Shown: positions 1 through 7,242 of the stretch, one piece after another
Layout: every line of letters starts with the position of its first letter
Position numbering within the stretch: the first letter of the stretch is position 1
From: Clostridiaceae bacterium
GTDB lineage: Bacteria > Bacillota > Clostridia > Oscillospirales > Acutalibacteraceae
DNA: 10,883 nucleotides
Assembly (NCBI GenBank): GCA_904501895.1
Contig: CAJGCX010000055.1
Location: forward strand, 1 to 10,883
Reading direction: 5' to 3'
Position numbers and translations under genes: made by a program
The notes under the pieces: model-generated
The model's database searches: none
Told to the model about the DNA's origin: nothing
What the model saw: the letters and a program-made list of their open reading frames with translations, nothing else

Positions 1-428
1 AATTAAACCCTGCTGATTTACAGATTGACGTTTTCCGTTCAAGTGGTGCAGGTGGACAGAAGGTTAACAAGACCTCATCTGCAATCCGTGTTACTCATAT
101 TCCTACAGGTATGGTTGTTGAGTGTCAGGATGAACGTAGTCAGCATAAAAACAAGGATAAAGCACTTAAGGTTCTTCGTTCACGACTTCTTGAAATTGAA
201 CAGGCAAAGCACGATGCTGAAATTGCAGGTCAGAGAAAGAGTCAGGTAGGTACAGGTGACCGAAGCGAAAGAATCAGAACATATAACTTCCCACAGGGTC
301 GAGTAAGTGACCACAGAATCGGTCTTACTCTTTATAAAATTGAGCAGATTATGAATGGTGACATTGATGAAATAATCGATGCTCTTATCACAGCGGATAC
401 TGCAGAAAAACTTAAAGCAAACGAGTAA
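1..428 (+). CDS. prfA: Peptide chain release factor 1 (RF1), C-terminal part, 5' end outside window
   Basis: Class I release factor that recognises UAA and UAG stop codons on the ribosome and triggers peptidyl-tRNA hydrolysis. Only the last about 141 residues are present, and the reading frame starts at base 3. The catalytic GGQ motif is encoded at 51-59 inside the family block SSGAGGQKVNKT, and it is followed by the conserved ECQDERSQHKNK segment. RF1 rather than RF2 is indicated by the later stretch GDRSERIRTYNFPQGRVSDHRI and the terminal helix region LTLYKIEQIMNG. The gene ends in TAA at 426-428, five bases before the next start, so it is probably cotranscribed with tsaC; the prfA to ywlC/sua5 order is common in Firmicutes. 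prmC, which often neighbours prfA, is not visible and could lie upstream. Identity is very secure; the N-terminus cannot be judged. Confidence 0.97.
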   Translation, partial: LNPADLQIDVFRSSGAGGQKVNKTSSAIRVTHIPTGMVVECQDERSQHKNKDKALKVLRSRLLEIEQAKHDAEIAGQRKSQVGTGDRSERIRTYNFPQGRVSDHRIGLTLYKIEQIMNGDIDEIIDALITADTAEKLKANE

Positions 429-433
429 TTTTT

Positions 434-1450
434 ATGAAAACAGAAGTAATTAACATTACAACTGAATATGAAAGAGCATTAGAGGAAGCTTCAAAGTGCC
501 TTAAGAATGGTGAGGTTGTTGGTATTCCTACTGAAACGGTTTATGGTCTTGCTGCCAATGCATTCGACGAGGATGCTGTCAGAAAAATCTTTGTTGCAAA
601 GGGCAGACCAAGTGACAACCCACTTATTGTGCATATTGCAAAGCTTGAAGATTTAGCACCATTGGTTGAGGAAATTCCTGAAAAGGTTAAGATTATGGCT
701 GAAAAATTTTGGCCTGCTGCACTCACTATGATTATGAAAAAGAGTGATAAAATCTCAAATGTTGTTTCAGGAAATCTCCCGACAGTTGCAGTTAGAATGC
801 CAAAAAGTGACTATGCAAGAGCAATTATTGAAGCGTGTGGACTTCCACTTGCTGCACCGTCAGCAAATCTTTCAGGTAGTCCAAGTCCTACAAATGCAAA
901 ATATGTATATGACGATATGAACGGCAGAATTCCACTTATTATTGACGGTGGTAACTGCGAAATCGGTGTTGAATCAACTGTAATTTCATTTGCAGAAAAC
1001 CCACCAAGACTCCTTCGTCCCGGTGGTGTCACACTTGAAGAAATGACAGAGTTAATCGGTGAAATCGTAGTTGACGATGCTGTGCTTAATAAATTAGAAG
1101 AGGGTGCAACTGCATCATCTCCAGGAATGAAATACAAGCATTATGCACCGAGTGCTGACATAACAATTATCAAAAGTGATTTTGATACCTTCAAAAGCCT
1201 TTGTGAAAGTGAAAATGCAACTGCATTATGCTTTGACGGTGAGGAAAAGTCACTCTCCTGCCCTGCTGTTACTTATGGTGACATAAATGATGGTTTTAGT
1301 CAGAGTGCAAGACTTTTCGATGCCTTACGTGAGCTTGACGAAATGGGTGCAACAAAGGTTTATGCACGTTGTCCTGATACAAAGGGAATGGGACTCGCTG
1401 TGTATAATCGTTTAATCCGTGCAAGTGGATTTAAGATAAAGGTGATATAA
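434..1450 (+). CDS. tsaC: L-threonylcarbamoyladenylate synthase, Sua5 type (YrdC + Sua5 domains)
   Basis: Makes threonylcarbamoyl-AMP from threonine, bicarbonate and ATP, the first step of the t6A37 modification of ANN-decoding tRNAs, in the cytoplasm. At 338 residues it is the long Sua5/YwlC form and not the short TsaC of about 190 residues. The N-terminal YrdC domain (about 1-200) shows PTETVYGL at 32-39, the nucleotide-binding KGRPS-x-NPL block at 56-64, SANLSG at 143-148 and ESTV at 180-183. The interdomain linker carries SPGMKYKHYAP at 229-239, the usual signature before the Sua5 domain (about 240-338). The start is an ATG five bases after the prfA stop with only a weak GAG as ribosome binding site, so translational coupling to prfA is likely. 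Its TAA overlaps the coaE ATG by one base. The gene is often named ywlC or sua5 in Gram-positives. Confidence 0.95.
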   Translation: MKTEVINITTEYERALEEASKCLKNGEVVGIPTETVYGLAANAFDEDAVRKIFVAKGRPSDNPLIVHIAKLEDLAPLVEEIPEKVKIMAEKFWPAALTMIMKKSDKISNVVSGNLPTVAVRMPKSDYARAIIEACGLPLAAPSANLSGSPSPTNAKYVYDDMNGRIPLIIDGGNCEIGVESTVISFAENPPRLLRPGGVTLEEMTELIGEIVVDDAVLNKLEEGATASSPGMKYKHYAPSADITIIKSDFDTFKSLCESENATALCFDGEEKSLSCPAVTYGDINDGFSQSARLFDALRELDEMGATKVYARCPDTKGMGLAVYNRLIRASGFKIKVI

Positions 1451-2037
1451 TGAAAATTATCGGTCTTACGGGTCTTACGGGTGCAGGTAAAAGCACCGTT
1501 GCACAAAAATTAATGGCTTATGGCTGTTATCACATTGATGCGGATAAGGTTGCCCGTGAAGTTATAAATAATAACGAAAATGTCAAAAATAAATTGAAGG
1601 AGCGTTTCGGTAATGATGTTATCAACGCAGACGGCACAACAAACAGACCTGTTCTGGCAAGTCGTGCCTTTGCAAGTGAAGAGGACACAAACGCTCTCAA
1701 CGAAATTACTCACCCTGCAGTAACCGAGGAAATTCAATCCATCATTAAGGATATGGAAGAGGTTGGATATCGTGGTGTAATCATTGATGCCATTGCACTT
1801 TTTGAAAGTGGTGAGGATAAGCTTTGCGACTTCACCGTTGCCGTTGTAGCACCAAGGGATATCCGTCTTGAAAGAATAATGAATCGAGATAATATTACCG
1901 AAGAAAAGGCACTTGAGAGAATCAATGCTCAGAAGGATGAAAAATTCTTTACTGAAAAGGCAGATTTTATATTGTGGAATTATCCACCGTATGATATAAA
2001 CGTAGAAATTAAACCAATCACATTACAATTATTGTAA
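1450..2037 (+). CDS. coaE: Dephospho-CoA kinase
   Basis: Phosphorylates the 3'-hydroxyl of the ribose of dephospho-CoA using ATP, the last step of coenzyme A synthesis in the cytoplasm. The 195-residue length fits the family. The N-terminal P-loop GLTGAGKS is at residues 8-15, with HIDADKVAREV following at about 29-39 (the conserved D-A-D of the CoA-binding region). The C-terminal half contains the family pattern LFESG, then the R-rich lid with ERIMNRDNITEEKALERI, and a terminal ADFILWN. The ATG overlaps the tsaC stop as TAATG and is preceded by AAGGTGAT, so start and coupling are clear. The usual GLTGGIG of CoaE reads GLTGLTG here, encoded by a 9-bp direct duplication of GGTCTTACG; the Walker A glycines and lysine are intact, so activity is expected. 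Confidence 0.95.
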   Translation: MKIIGLTGLTGAGKSTVAQKLMAYGCYHIDADKVAREVINNNENVKNKLKERFGNDVINADGTTNRPVLASRAFASEEDTNALNEITHPAVTEEIQSIIKDMEEVGYRGVIIDAIALFESGEDKLCDFTVAVVAPRDIRLERIMNRDNITEEKALERINAQKDEKFFTEKADFILWNYPPYDINVEIKPITLQLL

Positions 2038-2055
2038 TCGAAAGGAGAAAATATT

Positions 2056-3447
2056 ATGGATTTAAATGAAATGAAAAAAGAGCTTTTTTATGAGCCAAAG
2101 CACGCTATGGAAACTGTTGATGATGCAGTAGTTAAGGCTGCTGACGATTTTTGTGAAGGATATAAATCATATCTTGACTTTGCAAAAATTGAACGTGAAT
2201 CAGTGGAATTTTTCGTAGCAGAGGCTGAAAAAAGAGGATATACTGAATTTGACAACACAAAGAAATACAATGCCGGTGACAAGGTATATTTCAACAACAG
2301 AAACAAGGCAATTATTCTTTGCGTAATCGGTAAAAAGGATATTTCAGAGGGTGTTAAAATCTCTGCAGCACATATTGACTCACCTCGTCTTGACTTAAAG
2401 CCAAACCCACTTTATGAGGACTCTTCACTTGCATATTTCAAGACTCACTATTACGGTGGAATCAAGAAATATCAGTGGACTGCAATTCCACTTGCACTTC
2501 ACGGTGTTGTTGTTAAGGCAAATGGTGAAACAGTTAAGGTGAATGTAGGTGAAGATGAAAACGACCCACAATTCTGCGTTACTGACCTTCTTCCACACCT
2601 TGCACAGAATCAGATGAAGCAGACAATGAGTGAAGGTATTCAGGGTGAACAGCTCAATATTCTTATCGGCTCACGTCCATTCTCAAAGGATGAGGGTGCT
2701 GACAAGGTTAAACTCAACATCATCAAGATTCTTAACGAAAAATACGGAATTACTGAAAGTGATTTCTTAAGTGCAGAGCTTGAATTAGTTCCTGCGTTCA
2801 AGGCACGTGACATCGGCTTTGACAGAAGTCTTATCGGTGCTTACGGTCACGATGATAAGGTTTGTGCTTACCCTGCTGCTCAGGCAATTTTCAATGTTGA
2901 AAATCCTGAATTCACTTGCCTTACAGTTCTTACTGATAAGGAGGAAATCGGCTCTGACGGTAATACAGGTCTTAACTCATCATATATGAAATATTTCATT
3001 TCTGACCTTGCTCGTATGGGTGGAGTTGAGCCTTGGAGAGTGCTTTCAAAGTCAGAATGTCTTTCAGCAGACGTTAATGCTGCATTTGACCCTTCATTCC
3101 CTGAGGTTAGTGAAAGAAAGAACTGTTCATTCGTTAACAACGGTGTTGTTATTACAAAATATACAGGTGCTCGTGGTAAGAGTGGTACATCTGACGCTTC
3201 TGCTGAATATATGGGAAAAATCCGTAGAATACTCAACGCAAACGATGTTGTATGGCAGATTGGTGAGCTTGGCAAGGTTGATGCAGGCGGTGGCGGTACA
3301 GTTGCTATGTACGTTGCTAACCTTGACATTGACACAATCGACCTTGGTGTGCCTGTACTTTCAATGCACGCACCTATGGAAGTGGTTTCAAAGCTTGATG
3401 TTTATATGGCATACAGAGCATTTAAGGTGTTCTTTGAGCAGAAATAA
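2056..3447 (+). CDS. apeA: M18 family zinc aminopeptidase (aspartyl aminopeptidase-like, ApeA type)
   Basis: Cytoplasmic di-zinc exopeptidase that trims N-terminal residues, in this family typically acidic ones, from peptides. The 463-residue length fits M18 enzymes of the ApeA branch in Clostridia and Thermotoga. Metal-site motifs appear in order: AAHIDSPR with His106, the bridging Asp in GHDDKV at 264-269, the Glu pair in KEEIGSDG at 295-302, SADVNAAFDP at 337-346 with Asp339, and His438 in SMHAPME. The glycine-rich DAGGGGTVA at 409-417 is also typical. The start is an ATG eight bases after AAAGGAG (2041-2047), 18 bases beyond the coaE stop. It is the last gene of the + strand operon and is followed by an intrinsic terminator at 3483-3513. 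The exact peptide preference cannot be read from sequence; the family assignment is secure and the symbol less so. Confidence 0.92.
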   Translation: MDLNEMKKELFYEPKHAMETVDDAVVKAADDFCEGYKSYLDFAKIERESVEFFVAEAEKRGYTEFDNTKKYNAGDKVYFNNRNKAIILCVIGKKDISEGVKISAAHIDSPRLDLKPNPLYEDSSLAYFKTHYYGGIKKYQWTAIPLALHGVVVKANGETVKVNVGEDENDPQFCVTDLLPHLAQNQMKQTMSEGIQGEQLNILIGSRPFSKDEGADKVKLNIIKILNEKYGITESDFLSAELELVPAFKARDIGFDRSLIGAYGHDDKVCAYPAAQAIFNVENPEFTCLTVLTDKEEIGSDGNTGLNSSYMKYFISDLARMGGVEPWRVLSKSECLSADVNAAFDPSFPEVSERKNCSFVNNGVVITKYTGARGKSGTSDASAEYMGKIRRILNANDVVWQIGELGKVDAGGGGTVAMYVANLDIDTIDLGVPVLSMHAPMEVVSKLDVYMAYRAFKVFFEQK

Positions 3448-3450
3448 TTC

Positions 3451-3626
3451 AATTCGTAATTCATAATGCTTAATGCGTAATTAAGGCAGTCCAAAAGGAC
3501 TGCCTTTTGTTTTGTAAATTATAATTTGTAGGGATCCCCCCTTCCGTCACTCGCTTTGCTCGTGCCACCTTCCCCTCCAGAGGGAAGGCCAAAATCACGC
3601 ATTACGAATTCAGCATTCATAATTAC
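3451..3626. repeat. Repeat-like intergenic element with imperfect inverted ends and a GC-rich core
   Basis: The left end (3451-3482) and the reverse complement of the right end (3597-3626) are built from the same short words: GTAATT, ATAATGCT/GAATGCT, AATTCGTAAT and AATGCGT. They form imperfect terminal inverted repeats. Between them lie the apeA terminator and a GC-rich core at about 3530-3590 that stands out from the A+T-rich surroundings. In the core CCTTCCC/GGGAAGG (3569-3575 and 3583-3589) can form a hairpin. No reading frame is supported. This layout resembles dispersed REP- or MITE-like intergenic repeats found in gut Clostridia; dispersal in this genome is inferred and not shown by a single window. 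Confidence 0.6.
3483..3513 (+). terminator. Intrinsic terminator of the prfA-tsaC-coaE-apeA operon
   Basis: A perfect 10-bp stem AAGGCAGTCC/GGACTGCCTT (3483-3492 and 3497-3506) closes on an AAAA loop and runs into TTTTGTTTT. On the opposite strand the stem is followed by TTAATTA and not a T-run, so it should act mainly on + strand transcripts. It sits inside the left part of the repeat-like element 3451-3626. Confidence 0.9.
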
Positions 3627-4198
3627 AACAATATGGGTTGTGGTTGGTTACCCGTAGCAAGTACTTCACGGACTGTATCGGGAATATACTTGAAATCTGC
3701 CACAATGGAATTAGGCTTATTAATGTAATCATCCTGCTCCATAGGTACGAAATAAATATTTTTACTATTCATAAGGAGTCCTATGTTTCTTGCAGATGTA
3801 CCGAGGGCATCATTGGTTGAAACTGCAATAATTACAGGTCGCTTATTTCGCAAATGTGCCTTTGTGGCTAATGTTACAGATGTGTCACTTATTCCGTTGG
3901 CAAGCTTACCGAGAGTGTTGCCTGTGCACGGTGCAATTACCAATGCATCAAGCAATTCTTTAGGTCCGATTGGCTCTGCACCTGAAATTGTATAGATTAT
4001 TTTATTCTGACATATTTCTTCAATTTGCTCATTGAAATCTTTTGCTTTTCCAAAGCGTGTATCCGTTGTATATGCTGTATGTGACATAATGGGGATTACT
4101 TTATATCCCTCTTGGGTTAATCGTTTCATTTGTGGGATTATCTTATTAAAAGTGCAGAATGAACCACAAAGTGCAAATCCCACAGCTAAATTGCTCAA
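3623..4198 (-). CDS. spoVFB: Dipicolinate synthase subunit B
   Basis: Flavoprotein-fold subunit of dipicolinate synthase, which with subunit A oxidises the lysine-pathway intermediate dihydrodipicolinate (or its hydroxylated precursor) to dipicolinic acid in the mother cell; the product fills the spore core as calcium dipicolinate. The 191-residue protein has the flavoprotein-like phosphate-binding start GFALCGSFCTF (7-17), the conserved APCTGNTLGKLANGISD (89-105) and VPMEQDD (151-157). The start is TTG and not ATG: an AAGGAGG lies seven bases upstream, inside the end of spoVFA, and no better in-frame start exists. Two bases separate it from the spoVFA stop, so the subunits are cotranscribed. 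Its TAA stop lies in the right edge of the neighbouring repeat-like element. No intrinsic terminator with a T-run is visible downstream on this strand. Also called dpaB. Confidence 0.94.
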   Translation of the reverse strand: MSNLAVGFALCGSFCTFNKIIPQMKRLTQEGYKVIPIMSHTAYTTDTRFGKAKDFNEQIEEICQNKIIYTISGAEPIGPKELLDALVIAPCTGNTLGKLANGISDTSVTLATKAHLRNKRPVIIAVSTNDALGTSARNIGLLMNSKNIYFVPMEQDDYINKPNSIVADFKYIPDTVREVLATGNQPQPILL

Positions 4199-4200
4199 TT

Positions 4201-5046
4201 TTATTCCTCCTTGTGCAAGGTATTACATATCTTTTTGCCGATTAACTCCCCTGCTGTTTTTGGTGTGTATTTTCCCGGCAGAGAAAAGGCTTTCACAACA
4301 TCTATTGAATATTTTCGTGCAATATCAAAATCAAGGCCGTATGGTGCAGAGGCAAGCTCGATTATTTTACAGCTTTGCTTCATATTGCTGATTGCTGTTT
4401 CATCTATAATATTTGAAGGTACTGTATTTATGACAATATCAAAAGTATTTGATTGTAGTGATAGCTTGCTTAAGGCTTCTGCCTTGCAGCCCTTAATCAT
4501 AGCGTCATCACGCTGTGAGCTGTTTCGTGCAAAAACGGTAACATCGCAGGAAAGAGATGTTAAAAGTGATGCAGTTTCCTTTGCCACTCTGCCATAACCC
4601 GTAACAGCATATTTACCCAGTGGCAGGGCAAAATCAATATGCTCCAACAATATTTTCAATGCACCAAAGGAAGTAAGAACTGCATTTTTCTCGATAAACT
4701 CATTGTCATAATAGTCTACAAAGGGTATATCTGTTTCGCGAAGACGAGACAATAGCTCACCTTTTATCATCCCACCGAAAATTATATTGCCCTTACCGAG
4801 AAATGACACAAGACGGTCAATGGTAATTTCTCTTTTTGAAAAAGGCATAACAATAGTTTTATCATTGCGTGTTGCAGGTAAAGGCAAGACTATGACCGAA
4901 TCCTCATTTATAATGCTTTTTAACCTGTCAGTATCATCATCCCAATCGAAAAGTCCATAAGATGTAACATTATATCCCTTTTCGTCAAGATAATCCTTTA
5001 AATATCTTTGTCTTTTATCTCCACCGATTATGACAATATTTTTCAT
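4201..5046 (-). CDS. spoVFA: Dipicolinate synthase subunit A
   Basis: NAD(P)-binding subunit of dipicolinate synthase, acting in the sporulating mother cell to supply dipicolinic acid for spore heat resistance. The 281-residue length is close to the roughly 295 of the Bacillus protein. The N-terminus has the family pattern IIGGDKRQRYL (6-16). A Rossmann motif, VTGYGRVAKETASLL (148-162), begins the C-terminal dehydrogenase half. The tail carries LPGKYTPKTAGELIG (256-270), a well-conserved SpoVFA signature. The ATG is eight bases after AAGGAG (complement of 5055-5060). It is first in a two-gene operon with spoVFB and diverges from murC. In Bacillus the pair heads a dapG-dapA operon; here no lysine-pathway gene follows. 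A SigK-like promoter is proposed upstream. Also called dpaA. Confidence 0.94.
   Translation of the reverse strand: MKNIVIIGGDKRQRYLKDYLDEKGYNVTSYGLFDWDDDTDRLKSIINEDSVIVLPLPATRNDKTIVMPFSKREITIDRLVSFLGKGNIIFGGMIKGELLSRLRETDIPFVDYYDNEFIEKNAVLTSFGALKILLEHIDFALPLGKYAVTGYGRVAKETASLLTSLSCDVTVFARNSSQRDDAMIKGCKAEALSKLSLQSNTFDIVINTVPSNIIDETAISNMKQSCKIIELASAPYGLDFDIARKYSIDVVKAFSLPGKYTPKTAGELIGKKICNTLHKEE
4206..4212 (-). promoter_or_regulatory. Strong ribosome binding site that fixes the TTG start of spoVFB
   Basis: On the - strand the bases read AAGGAGG, a full match to the anti-Shine-Dalgarno core, seven bases before TTG at 4198-4196. It is embedded in the last codons of spoVFA. The combination of strong SD and weak TTG start may balance subunit B against A. 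Confidence 0.8.
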
Positions 5047-5079
5047 ATAAATTACTCCTTAACATCTCATTCCTAATAT

Positions 5080-5107
5080 CAATGTATGAAATTTCAAAAA
5101 AATGGTG
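5080..5107 (-). promoter_or_regulatory. Possible SigK promoter of spoVFA-spoVFB
   Basis: On the - strand CATACATTG (5088-5080) matches the mother-cell SigK -10 pattern CATAnnnTA except for its last base. A CACC (5107-5104), containing the short -35 AC, lies 15 bases upstream. A start site near 5073 would give a short leader to the AAGGAG at 5060-5055. Dipicolinate synthase is a known SigK target in Bacillus. SigK consensus is short, so this is only a candidate. Confidence 0.45.
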
Positions 5108-5115
5108 ATTAGGTG

Positions 5116-5144
5116 TTTAAATTTTTGAAAAGATGTAATATAAT
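5116..5144 (+). promoter_or_regulatory. Promoter candidate for murC-ung
   Basis: A perfect TATAAT (5139-5144) is preceded at 17 bases by a weak TTTAAA (5116-5121). A TTGAAA at 5125-5130 is too close to be the -35 of this box. The predicted transcript would start near 5151, after the in-frame ATG at 5150, which supports the ATG at 5162 as the murC start. Confidence 0.55.
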
Positions 5145-5161
5145 AAAGAATGGTGATAAAA

Positions 5162-6547
5162 ATGAGTAATATTTCAAAGGTTTTAGAAACTGTAAAAATC
5201 ATACATTTTATTGGAATTGGCGGTAGCGGAATGTGTCCTCTTGCTGAAATTCTTCATAGCAAGGGTTATACTCTTCAAGGCTCTGACAATAATGAAAGCT
5301 CCATTGTTGACCGTATTCGTAAAATGGGAATCAAGGTTATGATGGGACAGAGGGCAGAAAATATTGAAGGTGCAGAAATGGTGGTTTATTCTGCTGCTAT
5401 TTCAAAGGAAAATCCTGAATTAAAGGCAGCACTCGAAAGTGGTATTCCAACATTTCAACGAGCAGAGCTTTTAGGTGAGGTTTCTCGTCAATTCAGTAAC
5501 TGTATCGGAATCTGTGGTACTCACGGAAAAACAACTGTAACATCACTTACTGTACAGACTATGATTGAAGCAGGACTTGACCCATCTGCAGTTATCGGTG
5601 GTAAATTACCACTTACAAACTCTTATGGTCGTGTAGGACAAACTGAAACTATCGTTATGGAATCATGCGAATATCAGGATACGTTCCTTAAAATGAGTCC
5701 TGATGTTGCTGTTATTCTCAATATTGACGAAGACCATCTTGAATACTTCAAGACAATGGATAATCTTATTTTAAGCTTCACGAAATTTGCAGACTCTGCT
5801 ACAAAGGCAATCATTTACAATGGTGATGACGAAAATACCCTTAAAGCCATTAAGGACATTAAGGGTAAGGAAATGATTTCATTTGGTTTTGATAGCAAAA
5901 ATGATTACTATGCAGAAAATGTTGAGGAATACAAAGGTGCATTCACAAAATTTGACGTGATGTATAAGGGTGAAAAATTAGGTAGTGTTGAGCTTTCTAT
6001 TCCTGGTATTCACAATGTGCTTAATGCACTTGCAGCAATTGCTTCTGCAATTTATTCAGGTGCAAAATTCGAGGATTGTATTAAGGGATTGCAGGAATTC
6101 AAGGGTGCAGGTCGTCGTTTTGAGGATTTAGGAACATACAACGGAATTGATTTCGTTGATGACTATGCTCACCACCCTGCTGAATTGAAGGTTACACTTG
6201 AGGCTGCTATGAAAATGGGCTATAACACAGTTTGGGCAGTTTTCCAGCCATTCACTTACTCAAGAACTGCGATGCATTTCGACGAATTTGTTGACGTGCT
6301 TAAAATTCCTGACAGATGCGTTATGACTGAAATTATGGGTTCACGTGAGGTTAACACTTACGATATTTATACTTCACAGTTAGCTGAAAAAATCCCTGAT
6401 TCAGTATGGTTCAACACTCAGGAAGAGGTTGCAGAATACGTTGTAAAGAATGCAAAGGCAGGAGATTTAGTCCTCACAATGGGTTGTGGTGACATTTACA
6501 AATCTGCATTTATGATGATTGAGAGACTTAAAAATGGTACAGTTTAA
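5162..6547 (+). CDS. murC: UDP-N-acetylmuramate--L-alanine ligase
   Basis: Cytoplasmic ATP-dependent Mur ligase that adds L-alanine to UDP-MurNAc, the first amino acid of the peptidoglycan stem peptide. From the chosen start it is 461 residues, normal for MurC. Domain 1 has the UDP-binding FIGIGGSGM (16-24). The central domain has the ATP P-loop GTHGKTT (119-125), ESCEYQDTFL (167-176) and DEDHLEYF (189-196), then GIHNVLNAL (282-290). The C-terminal domain has RRFEDLG (318-324), DDYAHHP (333-339), FQPFTYSRT (361-369) and MGCGDIYK (440-447). The YAHHP and ESCEYQ motifs separate it from MurD, MurE and MurF. The ATG at 5162 is preferred over an in-frame ATG at 5150 because GGTGAT (5152-5157) precedes it and the predicted transcript begins near 5151. 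It overlaps ung by 14 bases and lies away from the usual division/cell-wall cluster genes. Confidence 0.96.
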   Translation: MSNISKVLETVKIIHFIGIGGSGMCPLAEILHSKGYTLQGSDNNESSIVDRIRKMGIKVMMGQRAENIEGAEMVVYSAAISKENPELKAALESGIPTFQRAELLGEVSRQFSNCIGICGTHGKTTVTSLTVQTMIEAGLDPSAVIGGKLPLTNSYGRVGQTETIVMESCEYQDTFLKMSPDVAVILNIDEDHLEYFKTMDNLILSFTKFADSATKAIIYNGDDENTLKAIKDIKGKEMISFGFDSKNDYYAENVEEYKGAFTKFDVMYKGEKLGSVELSIPGIHNVLNALAAIASAIYSGAKFEDCIKGLQEFKGAGRRFEDLGTYNGIDFVDDYAHHPAELKVTLEAAMKMGYNTVWAVFQPFTYSRTAMHFDEFVDVLKIPDRCVMTEIMGSREVNTYDIYTSQLAEKIPDSVWFNTQEEVAEYVVKNAKAGDLVLTMGCGDIYKSAFMMIERLKNGTV

Positions 6548-7202
6548 TAACAGCTGGGATATACTTTTAAAGGACGAATTTCAAAAGCCCTATTATCTCA
6601 ATTTAAGAAAATTTCTTGTTGAGGAATATAAAACAAAAACCATATATCCTCATATGAATAACATATTCAACGCTCTTAAATATACGGACTACAAGGACGT
6701 TAAGGTTGTAATTTTAGGGCAGGACCCTTATCATCAGCCTAATCAGGCTCACGGGCTTTGCTTTTCTGTGCAAAAAGGTGTAAAAGCACCACCGTCATTA
6801 CAGAATATGTATAAGGAAATTCACGCTGAATACGGATACCCTATACCTGAACACGGTGAGCTTACATATTGGGCACAGCAAGGTGTTCTTATGATGAACA
6901 CAGTTCTGACAGTCCGTGAAAGTCAGCCAAACAGCCACAAGGGAATGGGTTGGGAAATTTTTACTGATAATGTGATTTCATTGCTCAATCAAAGACCGGA
7001 GCCAATGGTGTTTCTCCTTTGGGGAGCAAATGCAAGAGCAAAAACTAAAATCATAACAAACCCAAATCACCTTGTTTTAGAATCGGCTCATCCGAGTCCA
7101 TTATCAGCGTATAACGGATTTTTCGGCAACGGACATTTCAAAAAGGCTAATGAGTTCCTCCGTTTACGAGGTATGACGGAAATTGATTGGAGAATATTGT
7201 GA
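6534..7202 (+). CDS. ung: Uracil-DNA glycosylase, family 1
   Basis: Removes uracil from DNA by cleaving the N-glycosidic bond, starting base excision repair of deaminated cytosine or misincorporated dUMP. The 222 residues match the usual 220-230. The water-activating motif GQDPYH is at 62-67 (catalytic Asp64). CFSV at 76-79 contributes to the uracil pocket, LLWGANA at 161-167 is conserved, and the minor-groove leucine loop HPSPLSA is at 186-192 with the catalytic His186. The start is taken as the ATG at 6534, eight bases after GAGAG. A TTG at 6519 would add five residues but has no SD in front. The first 14 bases overlap the end of murC, so translation is probably coupled, and both genes end at the hairpin 7205-7242. 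Linking DNA repair to murC looks like operon packing and not shared function. Confidence 0.96.
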   Translation: MVQFNNSWDILLKDEFQKPYYLNLRKFLVEEYKTKTIYPHMNNIFNALKYTDYKDVKVVILGQDPYHQPNQAHGLCFSVQKGVKAPPSLQNMYKEIHAEYGYPIPEHGELTYWAQQGVLMMNTVLTVRESQPNSHKGMGWEIFTDNVISLLNQRPEPMVFLLWGANARAKTKIITNPNHLVLESAHPSPLSAYNGFFGNGHFKKANEFLRLRGMTEIDWRIL

Positions 7203-7204
7203 TA

Positions 7205-7242
7205 AAAAAACAGAGGTTATGTTTAAATAACCTCTGTTTTTT
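7205..7242. terminator. Bidirectional intrinsic terminator between ung and tRNA-Leu
   Basis: A 16-bp perfect inverted repeat (7205-7220 and 7227-7242) has the core ACAGAGGTTAT/ATAACCTCTGT and a six-base loop GTTTAA. Six A on the left and six T on the right supply a U-run on either strand. It can therefore end both the murC-ung transcript (+) and the converging tRNA-Leu transcript (-). The right flank reaches the last base of the tRNA CCA end. Confidence 0.93.

Noticed and set aside
2880..3335. Long antisense reading frame (151 codons) opposite the aminopeptidase gene
   Set aside because: It lies within a well-supported gene, has no ribosome binding site or family motif, and mirrors that gene's codon pattern.
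3008..3466. 152-codon frame overlapping the end of the aminopeptidase in another frame
   Set aside because: Its composition is that of a shifted coding frame and it has no recognisable motif; the M18 frame carries all zinc-site residues to its end.
3531..3540. GGGATCCCCC, suggestive of a cloning-site or vector junction
   Set aside because: It belongs to the GC-rich core of a repeat-like element whose flanks match on both sides, and no vector sequence surrounds it.
5150..5161. Upstream ATG for murC adding four residues
   Set aside because: It sits immediately after the predicted -10 box, at or before the transcript start, whereas GGTGAT precedes the ATG at 5162.
6519..6533. TTG start for ung adding five residues
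   Set aside because: No SD lies before it; the ATG at 6534 gives the normal family length and start.
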